Below, in pieces: positions 43,136 to 51,000 of a stretch of 64,000 bases of DNA (positions are counted from its first letter, which is position 1; each line of letters begins with the position of its first letter). Position numbers and translations under genes: made by a program. Origin of the DNA: JBPOFM01 sp041391925 (GTDB taxonomy: Bacteria; Bacteroidota; Bacteroidia; Flavobacteriales; Flavobacteriaceae); contig JAWKNA010000008.1 of NCBI GenBank assembly GCA_041391925.1, positions 1 through 64,000 of the forward strand, read 5' to 3'. A model generated the notes under the pieces. The model did no database searches. It was given only the letters and a program-made list of their open reading frames with translations, and was not told where the DNA came from.

Positions 43136-43744
43136 TTATCGTTTGGAAATTTCGTCCCGAATTTTTGCTGCGGCTTCATAATCTTCATTGGCAACGGCTT
43201 CATCCAATAATGAATTTAATTCATCAAGACTCTTGCCTTTGTAAGTTTCTTGAAAAGCAGATTCCAGTTCTTCAGCAACCAAATCATCAACCAAAATACT
43301 ATCCTCCTGTTCATCATCTTTCTTTGGATTCACTTTTAGATAAATTCCTGCTTTGTCTAGAATGTTTTTATAAGTAAAAATAGGTGCTTGAAATCGTAGT
43401 GCCAACGCAATGGCATCACTGGTGCGTGCATCGATGATTTCTTCAATTTTATCACGTTCGCAGATGAGGCTCGAATAAAAAACGCCATCCACCAATTTAT
43501 GAATAATCACTTGCTTGACCACAATGTCAAATCGGTCTGCAAAATTCTTGAACAAATCGTGAGTCAAAGGTCGTGGAGGTCGTATTTCCTTTTCTAACGC
43601 TATGGCTATGGATTGTGCCTCAAAAGCGCCAATGACTATCGGTAATTTTCTATCCCCTTCTACCTCATTCAATATCAATGCATAGGCACCGTTTTGCGTC
43701 TGACTGTAAGAAATCCCCTTTATGTTTAAACGAACTAAACTCAT
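43136..43744 (-). CDS. Bifunctional nuclease (DUF151/BFN) family protein with UvrB/UvrC-type motif
   Basis: A 202-residue protein. Residues about 1-135 are the BFN domain (VEGDRKLPIVIGAFEAQSIA, RPLTHDLFKNFADRFDI, IDARTSDAIALALRF), reported in other organisms to have nuclease activity. Residues about 165-200 (LDELNSLLDEAVANEDYEAAAKIRDEIS) are a UVR helical hairpin. A cytosolic protein, first gene before the nucleoside transporter, suggesting nucleic-acid salvage as a theme (inference). Confidence 0.85.
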   Translation of the reverse strand: MSLVRLNIKGISYSQTQNGAYALILNEVEGDRKLPIVIGAFEAQSIAIALEKEIRPPRPLTHDLFKNFADRFDIVVKQVIIHKLVDGVFYSSLICERDKIEEIIDARTSDAIALALRFQAPIFTYKNILDKAGIYLKVNPKKDDEQEDSILVDDLVAEELESAFQETYKGKSLDELNSLLDEAVANEDYEAAAKIRDEISKR

Positions 43745-43845
43745 ATATTATAAAACACAAATAACTGTTTAAATTAGGACTTTACCAACTGTCATTGATA
43801 GAATTTGATTTTTCGTACCACGGAAAAATTAGTCCATAAAATTTA

Positions 43846-43884
43846 GCCACGAATACACGAATAGTTTATAAGTGTTTTCGTGGC
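43846..43884. repeat. Interspersed hairpin repeat (GCCACGAA family)
   Basis: GCCACGAA-T-ACAC ... GTGT-T-TTCGTGGC: a 12-bp stem with one mismatch and a 13-nt loop, between the nuclease gene and etfA. Sequences beginning GCCACGAAT are a common interspersed repeat in Bacteroidota; no T-run, so it is not an obvious terminator. Confidence 0.55.
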
Positions 43885-43927
43885 AAACATATCTAACAGA
43901 AAAATTTGCTGTTACAAGTTACTAAAT

Positions 43928-44890
43928 TTATGCGTTTTGAGCCTTAAATTCCTTTAATTTTTCGGTAAGCCTAGGCACAACGTCAAAAGCATCGCCCACA
44001 ATTCCATAATCGGCAGCTTTAAAGAAAGGTGCTTCCGAGTCATTGTTGATGACCACTTTTACCTTTGAAGCATTGATACCTGCGAGATGCTGTATCGCTC
44101 CAGAAATACCGATAGCGATATATAGATTTGCTGCAACCGGTTTCCCTGTTTGACCAACGTGCTCGCTATGAGGTCTCCAACCCAAATCGGACACTGGTTT
44201 TGAACAGGCTGTAGCTGCTCCAAGTACATTGGCCAATTCTTCAACCATTCCCCAATTTTCTGGTCCTTTTAAACCTCTACCACCAGACACCACAATTTCG
44301 GCGTCTGCAATGCTTACCTTATTGGATGCTTTATCAACTGAATCCACGTGGACTCCGTTATCTGGAATGTTTGGAGAAAATGCTTCCGCAGATGCACTTC
44401 CCGAATTTTCAACCAATCCAAATGAGTTGTTTGATACACCCACGATTTTGACATCTGTATCTATAGTTGTAAAATTGAAGGCTTTATTGGTGAATGCAGT
44501 CCGTTTTACTGTAAATGGCGAAGCACTTGTGGGCGCAGCTACCACATTTGACGCATAACCAGCATCAAGATTCACAGCTAAAATTGGCGCTAAATATTTA
44601 CTGTCGGCACTTTGACTTAAGATTACCACTTTGGTCCCTTCCTTTTCTGCAGCCTGTTTGATAACGCTTGCATAGGTTTTGGCATTAAAGGTGTCCAGTT
44701 TACCATCATTAACTTTCAATACTTTATCAACGCCATACGCTCCCAATTCTGAAATATCATCCGCATTGATTGCAATTGCTGTAACGGTTGTGCCCATTTG
44801 GTCAGCGACCGCTTTGGCATAGGAAGCCACTTCCAATGCTATTTTTTTGAATTTTCCTTTTTCTGATTCTGTATATACTAAAACTGACAT
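43928..44890 (-). CDS. etfA: Electron transfer flavoprotein, alpha subunit
   Basis: Accepts electrons from acyl-CoA dehydrogenases and passes them to ETF:quinone oxidoreductase. The 320-residue protein has an N-terminal alpha/beta domain (MSVLVYTESEKGKFKK). The C-terminal FAD domain begins IVVSGGRGLKGPENWG near 200, then WRPHSEHVGQTGKPVAANLYIAIGISGAIQHLAG with the FAD-binding Q/T-G and S-G-A-I-Q residues. Follows etfB by 20 nt. The first part of the unit is preceded by a perfect palindrome at 45.79 kb. Confidence 0.95.
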   Translation of the reverse strand: MSVLVYTESEKGKFKKIALEVASYAKAVADQMGTTVTAIAINADDISELGAYGVDKVLKVNDGKLDTFNAKTYASVIKQAAEKEGTKVVILSQSADSKYLAPILAVNLDAGYASNVVAAPTSASPFTVKRTAFTNKAFNFTTIDTDVKIVGVSNNSFGLVENSGSASAEAFSPNIPDNGVHVDSVDKASNKVSIADAEIVVSGGRGLKGPENWGMVEELANVLGAATACSKPVSDLGWRPHSEHVGQTGKPVAANLYIAIGISGAIQHLAGINASKVKVVINNDSEAPFFKAADYGIVGDAFDVVPRLTEKLKEFKAQNA

Positions 44891-44910
44891 GTTTTCTTTT
44901 TTGAAATTAA

Positions 44911-45657
44911 TTAAATGACTTTGGCTTCATTGTGAAGTAAACTTACCAGTTCGTCCAAATTATCTGGTGAAACAAGTTTAACTGCACCTTTAGGCGCTGG
45001 TTTTTCAAATTTTACGGTTGAGGTTTCTTTCGTTGCATTCACAGCTTCCATTACTTTCAATGGTTTTTGGCGCGCCATCATAATACCTCTCATATTTGGG
45101 ATTCTCAAATCGCTTTCTTCAACCAAGCCTTTTTGACCTCCAATTACAAGTGGCAATGACGTAGAGACCGTTTCTTTTCCACCATCGATTTCACGAATGG
45201 CTTTTGCATTGGTTCCATCTACTTCAAGATGGATACAGTTGGTTACAAAATTAGCACCAGTCAATTCTGCCAACATACCTGGAACCATAGCGCCATTGTA
45301 ATCAATGGATTCACGACCTGCAATGACCAAGTCATAATCTCCATCTTTAACCACATTGGCCAATTGTTTTGCTACGGCATAACCATCTGTTGCAGGTGTA
45401 TTGACACGAATAGCACCATCGGCTCCTATCGCCAAAGCTTTACGCAAGGTTGGTTCAGTTTCTGGACCTCCAACATTCACAACATCCACAGTAGCACCTT
45501 GTTTCTCTTTGAACCACATGGCGCGAGTTAAGCCAAATTCGTCATTTGGATTGATGACAAATTGAACACCGTTGGTGTCAAATTTGGTATCACCATCAGT
45601 AAAATTGATTTTTGAAGTCGTATCAGGTACATGACTAATACATACAAGTATTTTCAT
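44911..45657 (-). CDS. etfB: Electron transfer flavoprotein, beta subunit
   Basis: Partner of EtfA, binding AMP and docking dehydrogenases. The 248-residue protein starts MKILVCISHVPDTTSKINF. It has VQFVINPNDEFGLTRA, DLVIAGRESIDYNGAMVPGM near 110-128 and the signature EIDGGKETVSTSLPLVIGGQKGL; C-terminal LVSLLHNEAKVI matches the anchor arm. First gene of the etfBA operon. The 284-nt region upstream holds a 24-bp palindrome, likely an operator for a fatty-acid-type regulator. Confidence 0.95.
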   Translation of the reverse strand: MKILVCISHVPDTTSKINFTDGDTKFDTNGVQFVINPNDEFGLTRAMWFKEKQGATVDVVNVGGPETEPTLRKALAIGADGAIRVNTPATDGYAVAKQLANVVKDGDYDLVIAGRESIDYNGAMVPGMLAELTGANFVTNCIHLEVDGTNAKAIREIDGGKETVSTSLPLVIGGQKGLVEESDLRIPNMRGIMMARQKPLKVMEAVNATKETSTVKFEKPAPKGAVKLVSPDNLDELVSLLHNEAKVI

Positions 45658-45790
45658 TTTTTATGGTATTTTTTAAAAGTTAGTGGTTTTATTGATGATT
45701 CTCGAATTTTCCGCTTTGAAAACCGACTAATATTCCTAAAACCGCAATGTATATTTAATCGGCTACGAAGTTAATTATTTTATTCTACAT

Positions 45791-45814
45791 ATTTACTATG
45801 CGTGCATAGTAAAT
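45791..45814. promoter_or_regulatory. Perfect 24-bp palindrome between etfB and the giant gene; likely operator
   Basis: ATTTACTATGC, GT, GCATAGTAAAT: two exact 11-bp arms around a 2-nt centre. It is 134 nt before etfB and 128 nt before the 1311-codon gene. The form suits a dimeric MarR or TetR-type repressor; similar TACTATGC/GCATAGTA sites are, to my memory, found at flavobacterial fatty-acid oxidation genes. Confidence 0.7.
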
Positions 45815-45941
45815 TATAATCAACAACATGAAACCGATAATCGGATAAATAAGTATTTCACGGTAATTAGATTTATGATATGAGGTAAATGACTAATTTT
45901 AAAATACTTATAAATACTCTTAACTTTCTAATTTAACACTT

Positions 45942-48900
45942 ATGTGGGATATTTCATCGCTAATAAGCGACAACAATCAATGGGAGAAATTTGATTTGAA
46001 CGATTCTCAGCAAAGAATAACCCGAAACAAAATCATTCGTTTTGCAAACTATAGTTGCCAAAAGTTATTTGAAATTGACGAATCGAAGGTTTTATTCTCC
46101 AACTATTCAAAAGATTCCGATTTTTTTATTGTGCATCTAACTGATCTCAAACAAGCACAAAATCTTTATGGTTTTTACAATTACTATACACCCAGTTTTT
46201 ACCCTATTGAAGAAGATTATGCAAAAGTATTTGAACTCATTTCCTTTTTATCAGATGGTGATTATAAGAAAGGTTTGGCGTCAACACTCGATAAATTAAG
46301 GATTTCCTACCAAACATATATAAAAACAAGCAAAGAAAGTATTTTTATAGTTAACAGCAATGATATTATCTCGGACCATTTCTTACCTGTGCATAATTGG
46401 GACTATTATGATAAAGAAAACACAATCCATTATGACAATATCATTGAATACATCAAAGAAGAATACAATTATATTTTTAACGACAATAAAGATTTTGACC
46501 TGCAATTATGGGTTGCAAGTTTAAGCTTCTCGAAAACCTACAATCTTGTAGAAGTTGGTTTTAATCATAATTTTCAGAACAAACGATTCTATTTGATTTT
46601 TGATTTTAATTGGGCTGATCCTTTTAATTTCAGGTCATCCATTATTGATGGTTCCTCAGACTTTATTCATAATGTATGGTCCAATCAAACTGAAAAGACA
46701 GGCAAAGATTTTACAATTGAAACAGAACAGGACGTTCGAGAATATGTTAAATTCTTCTGTTGGGCAGTCGAAGGCGATGAAGGACATTTTATTTTACCAA
46801 TAAATATTATTGAAATGCCTTGGGCTTCTAGACCTAACCAAATCAATTTAAAACAAATTGAAAGTAATGATTATAAAATTTCAAAAACCGGAGAGGCCGA
46901 TGATATCATATATTCTATAAAAAATGTTCAAGTTGTGTATGGCAAAGCCATTTTTAAGGCAGAATTCAGTCTGCCAACTAAGAATGGATATATCGCCATG
47001 GTTGATGATGAACCAATTGAAGCAGAATTGCCTTTTAAATGTCAACATTTTTTAAAATTTGAAGAACCCATTAGCAAAGTGGATGAATTCGCTCAATCGG
47101 AAGAGCTTTTAGATAAGGAACTGTTTATTGACGAAACTTGGAAAACAAGGGAAGAAAAAATAGAGATCATACAAGAAATTGGAGCTAAAAAGCTTATTAA
47201 ACTCCTTAAATCTGATCACCTTATTGAAAACACTCTTGTCAATAAAGAAGTATACATCAACGATTTTAAAAATTCTTCAAGACCAATCGAAATCAAGAAC
47301 TGTATTTTTAATGAAGACGTACATTTTGTAACTAATGAGTCCATTAACAAATTTATGTTCACAAACTGTATCTTCAAAAAAACCCTTAATGCCACCAATG
47401 TCAATTTTCAAAACTCCTTGGAGTTTAATGGATGTGACTTTAAAGGAGAACTAACTTACGGAAGCACCAGTATCAATTTTAAGGACTTCTGTGGGAAGGG
47501 GCTTTTGATATTTGTTAGATGCAATTTTTTTGGTCTGGTAGATATGTCCAATATGACCTTATATGGCGATTTAACTTTTATGGGCTGCACTTTTTCGAGT
47601 CATGTAGAGCACATTTTTAAGATTTACTCTAAATATGAAAACAAAAGATATAAAAATGAAGATCTTTTACTTGAAGGGAAAAAATCTGTGCAATTTATTA
47701 GCAATGATTTTGATTTTAACCTGTATGACTCCAAGCTGTTGGTCTTGAACAATTCTACACTAAATGGTAATTTAACAATCAGTGGCTCCGATATAGACAA
47801 GCAAATTAAATTGTGTACTTTCTTTGGGGGGGCACTCAATGCAAAAGGTATCGAGGTTAGAGGTGAAGTTGCAATTTATGATTCATTTTTTAATGATTAC
47901 ATTGAATTGGCAAACTCAAAATTTCAACAGACTATCAAGTTTTTTAATAATCAACATCAATGGGATGGTACGGAATGGCTTATTAAAAATAACCAAACAA
48001 AAACAATGGGATATGTCAGTTTTGACAATAGTGATATTGCAGGAAATTTGGAAATGCGTAATATGGATGTTAAAGGTGATATAAGCCTTTATGGCGTTTA
48101 TATAGATGTTTATTTGGATGTGTTCGGAATGAAATGTGAAAGTTTGGATTTGAAGTTTTCAGAAATTAAAGGCGGACTTTATGCTTACCGAAGAGACTTA
48201 TTACTTCTGAATAGAAAAGCTTTGTTAATAGAAAAAGATTTAGATATATCTTCATCAACCATTAATATTGTTCGTATAGAGGGCATTGAGGTAAAGGGCA
48301 AAGTAATTGCTAAAACAGGTAATTTTAACTATCTCAAAATCTCAACTGGATGGGGACCTACCGAAGACTTAACCAGTATCCAGCCTGTCCACAGTTCAGT
48401 GAGCGAAATTGATTTCAAATCTCTCAAAATAGAGGGAGATTTAAACCTCTCAGGCATCATTACTGATTTTGGACTAAAAGTAAACTATACTTTTGTAAAA
48501 GGGAGTGTTTTATTTTTTGATAAAAATGTCTTTATTACAATGCTCGAGGACATTGAATATTCTGAACAATCCCAAATTGTAATATTGCCCACAAAAGAAA
48601 ATCAACCTGAGACGCAAAAACAAAAAAACGGCCATGAGAAATTTGAAGACATTGCTTTTAAATGGTTACAAAACAATAAATCTAGAATCGGAAACAAATC
48701 CAGCATACCATCCGCCAATATATTAAGGTCAAGCTCACTAAACTTAAATTCGATACATGTTGGGGGCAATCTAGAACTCTTAAATATAGAAGTATTTGCA
48801 AATATTGAATTGGATTATACGTCAATTAATCAAAATATAAACATTAGTGGTTTTTGTAGAAAAATGGGTGAATTTCAAGCTACAGTTCCAAAATTCGAAA

Positions 48901-49877
48901 CAATATGTAAAAACTTTACTATGAAAAGAATTCGAGTAAATGGTGACGTTGAACTGTCAGGCATAGAGATTGATTCAATTAATGGAAATGGTTTTATTGC
49001 TAGTGGCGCAACAATAAAAGGAGGAATGTATTTAATTGCAGATAAAAAAGGAAATTTTAATAATTTGAATAGCGATAATATTAAATATTCGGCAAAAATA
49101 AAAGGTGATTTTGATGTTTCAGTTTCTGAAATAAAAGAATTGAGTTTTTCAGAAATAAATTTTAGATATAAAATTAAGGAAAAAAAGAAAAACAAAACAA
49201 GCCCTAAAGATGATGCTGGCATTGTCAACATAATTAATCTTGAACGGACTGTTTTAGATAAATTCCGAATTGTTCACCCTACCCCACAAGATATCGTTTT
49301 AAATGGCATCAACGTCAATCAATGGGATTTTGGTAACAAAAATTTGGAATATATGAACAAAGATCAAAATCAATATCTAGAAGTTTTTGATAAAATGAAA
49401 GATTTTGATAAATCGGTCTATATCGATGTTGAAACCAAACTACGAAATAGCAATGAAGACAAAGAAGCGGACAAGATTTATATTGCCATGCGAAAAAAAG
49501 CCCGAAATCTAAACAGTAAATCCTGGCCGTTAACGAAAAAAGTCTGGGATGTCATTCTCGGTGTCAGCACGAAATATGGTACTAATTTTTGGAGGTTGCT
49601 ATGGATTTGGTTTGGGCTTGTAACAGTTTTATCTCTAATATTTGTGTTGTTTAACGTACATGTAAAGACCATACAATCCATTGGCCCTTTAAATTATTTT
49701 GAAGCTCCATTGTTTGCCTTACAAAACTGTATCCCATTACTTGATATAAAATTGATCGAAGGGGATATTGTGCATATAGGCTTCAAATGGTTGACTCTTA
49801 TCTGTACCATAATCAGCTATGCCCTACTGTCTATAGCCATTTTCGGTTTATCAGCCAAAGTCAGTCGGGTAAAATAA
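45942..49877 (+). CDS. Giant repeat-rich membrane protein of unknown function
   Basis: A 1311-residue protein. Residues 1-~420 are a mixed domain without recognised motif. From about 440 to 1130 runs a long beta-solenoid-like region of irregular 20-25-residue units, rich in F, N, I, G with patterns such as FTNCIFKKTLNATNVNFQ, LTFMGCTFSSHV and ISGSDIDKQIKL; this resembles degenerate pentapeptide-repeat proteins. The C-terminus has two membrane helices (about 1216-1241 and 1280-1305) flanking a NYFEAPLFALQNCIPLLDIK loop, a layout similar to pentapeptide-repeat membrane proteins. No signal peptide, so the solenoid should be cytosolic. No Shine-Dalgarno. It sits alone between etfB and pdhB. Confidence 0.8.
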   Translation: MWDISSLISDNNQWEKFDLNDSQQRITRNKIIRFANYSCQKLFEIDESKVLFSNYSKDSDFFIVHLTDLKQAQNLYGFYNYYTPSFYPIEEDYAKVFELISFLSDGDYKKGLASTLDKLRISYQTYIKTSKESIFIVNSNDIISDHFLPVHNWDYYDKENTIHYDNIIEYIKEEYNYIFNDNKDFDLQLWVASLSFSKTYNLVEVGFNHNFQNKRFYLIFDFNWADPFNFRSSIIDGSSDFIHNVWSNQTEKTGKDFTIETEQDVREYVKFFCWAVEGDEGHFILPINIIEMPWASRPNQINLKQIESNDYKISKTGEADDIIYSIKNVQVVYGKAIFKAEFSLPTKNGYIAMVDDEPIEAELPFKCQHFLKFEEPISKVDEFAQSEELLDKELFIDETWKTREEKIEIIQEIGAKKLIKLLKSDHLIENTLVNKEVYINDFKNSSRPIEIKNCIFNEDVHFVTNESINKFMFTNCIFKKTLNATNVNFQNSLEFNGCDFKGELTYGSTSINFKDFCGKGLLIFVRCNFFGLVDMSNMTLYGDLTFMGCTFSSHVEHIFKIYSKYENKRYKNEDLLLEGKKSVQFISNDFDFNLYDSKLLVLNNSTLNGNLTISGSDIDKQIKLCTFFGGALNAKGIEVRGEVAIYDSFFNDYIELANSKFQQTIKFFNNQHQWDGTEWLIKNNQTKTMGYVSFDNSDIAGNLEMRNMDVKGDISLYGVYIDVYLDVFGMKCESLDLKFSEIKGGLYAYRRDLLLLNRKALLIEKDLDISSSTINIVRIEGIEVKGKVIAKTGNFNYLKISTGWGPTEDLTSIQPVHSSVSEIDFKSLKIEGDLNLSGIITDFGLKVNYTFVKGSVLFFDKNVFITMLEDIEYSEQSQIVILPTKENQPETQKQKNGHEKFEDIAFKWLQNNKSRIGNKSSIPSANILRSSSLNLNSIHVGGNLELLNIEVFANIELDYTSINQNINISGFCRKMGEFQATVPKFETICKNFTMKRIRVNGDVELSGIEIDSINGNGFIASGATIKGGMYLIADKKGNFNNLNSDNIKYSAKIKGDFDVSVSEIKELSFSEINFRYKIKEKKKNKTSPKDDAGIVNIINLERTVLDKFRIVHPTPQDIVLNGINVNQWDFGNKNLEYMNKDQNQYLEVFDKMKDFDKSVYIDVETKLRNSNEDKEADKIYIAMRKKARNLNSKSWPLTKKVWDVILGVSTKYGTNFWRLLWIWFGLVTVLSLIFVLFNVHVKTIQSIGPLNYFEAPLFALQNCIPLLDIKLIEGDIVHIGFKWLTLICTIISYALLSIAIFGLSAKVSRVK

Positions 49878-49930
49878 CGACCGCTTTTATGAATTTTCTT
49901 AAAAATTTATCATATAGCTATATAAATTTT

Positions 49931-49938
49931 TATTTTTG
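49931..49938 (+). promoter_or_regulatory. Predicted -7 element for pdhB
   Basis: TATTTTTG, an exact TAnnTTTG match 22 nt before the pdhB ATG; no clear TTG at the normal distance. Confidence 0.45.
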
Positions 49939-49960
49939 CTATTCGATTTAAAATTTTATA

Positions 49961-50938
49961 ATGAGGACTATTCAATTTAGAGAAGCAATTGCAGAGGCGA
50001 TGAGCGAAGAAATGCGACGCGATGAAAGTATTTACTTAATGGGTGAAGAAGTAGCCGAATACAATGGTGCCTATAAAGCATCTAAAGGAATGCTGGATGA
50101 ATTTGGCCCTAAACGTGTCATCGACACACCCATCGCCGAGCTAGGTTTTGCTGGCGTTGCCATAGGCTCAACAATGACTGGCAACAGGCCAATTGTAGAA
50201 TACATGACGTTTAACTTTTCATTGGTCGGAATTGACCAAATTATCAATAATGCTGCAAAAATAAGACAGATGTCTGGCGGGCAGTTCAGTTGTCCCATTG
50301 TATTCCGTGGACCAACAGCTTCGGCTGGACAATTGGGAGCCACACATTCACAAGCCTTTGAAAGTTGGTTCGCCAATACTCCTGGATTGAAAGTAGTGGT
50401 CCCCTCTAATCCTTATGATGCAAAAGGCTTGCTAAAATCAGCCATCAGAGATAATGACCCGGTCATTTTCATGGAAAGTGAGCAAATGTATGGCGATAAG
50501 GGTGAAGTGCCTGAAGGTGAATATACGATTCCCCTTGGTGTTGCTGAAGTGAAACGAGAAGGAAAAGATGTTACCATTGTGTCTTTTGGAAAAATCATCA
50601 AAGAAGCATATAAAGCGGCTGATGAATTGGAAAAAGACGGCATTTCCTGTGAAATTATTGATTTGCGTACCGTTCGACCTATGGATAAAAAAGCCATCTT
50701 GGAATCTGTTAAGAAAACGAACCGTTTGGTCATTTTGGAAGAAGCGTGGCCATTTGGAAATGTTGCAACTGAAATCACCTATATCGTTCAGTCTGAAGCT
50801 TTTGATTATCTCGATGCGCCCATTGTAAAATTAAATACTGCAGATACTCCTGCACCATATTCTCCTGTATTATTGGAGGAATGGCTACCCAACAGCAACG
50901 ATGTCATCAAAGCGGTAAAAAAAGTAATGTATAAATAA
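49961..50938 (+). CDS. pdhB: Pyruvate dehydrogenase E1 component, beta subunit
   Basis: Thiamine-diphosphate-dependent decarboxylation of pyruvate, with the alpha subunit encoded elsewhere. The 325-residue protein has MRTIQFREAIAEAMSEEM, the conserved GEEVAEYNGAYKAS, RVIDTPIAELGFAGVAIG, YMTFNFSLVGIDQIINNAAK, PIVFRGPTASAGQLGATHSQ, and IIDLRTVRPMDKKAI near 230. A 2-oxoisovalerate E1 beta is the alternative; GATHSQ and overall match favour pyruvate. Followed by a terminator placed directly before the next gene. Confidence 0.9.
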   Translation: MRTIQFREAIAEAMSEEMRRDESIYLMGEEVAEYNGAYKASKGMLDEFGPKRVIDTPIAELGFAGVAIGSTMTGNRPIVEYMTFNFSLVGIDQIINNAAKIRQMSGGQFSCPIVFRGPTASAGQLGATHSQAFESWFANTPGLKVVVPSNPYDAKGLLKSAIRDNDPVIFMESEQMYGDKGEVPEGEYTIPLGVAEVKREGKDVTIVSFGKIIKEAYKAADELEKDGISCEIIDLRTVRPMDKKAILESVKKTNRLVILEEAWPFGNVATEITYIVQSEAFDYLDAPIVKLNTADTPAPYSPVLLEEWLPNSNDVIKAVKKVMYK

Positions 50939-50962
50939 ATCGCATTTTTTTGCGTTATATAG

Positions 50963-50998
50963 ACTTCATCGGCAGGTTTGTTGATGAAGTTTTTTTTC
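50963..50998 (+). terminator. Terminator of pdhB, abutting the next start codon
   Basis: ACTTCATC (50963-50970), 12-nt loop, GATGAAGT (50983-50990), T-run to 50998. The ATG of the next gene is at 51001. Confidence 0.85.
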
Positions 50999-51000
50999 TT

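Noticed and set aside
45942..49877. Toxin or contact-dependent effector reading of the giant protein
   Set aside because: There is no secretion signal, no nuclease or deaminase motif at the C-terminus (it is membrane helices) and no immunity-like small gene downstream.
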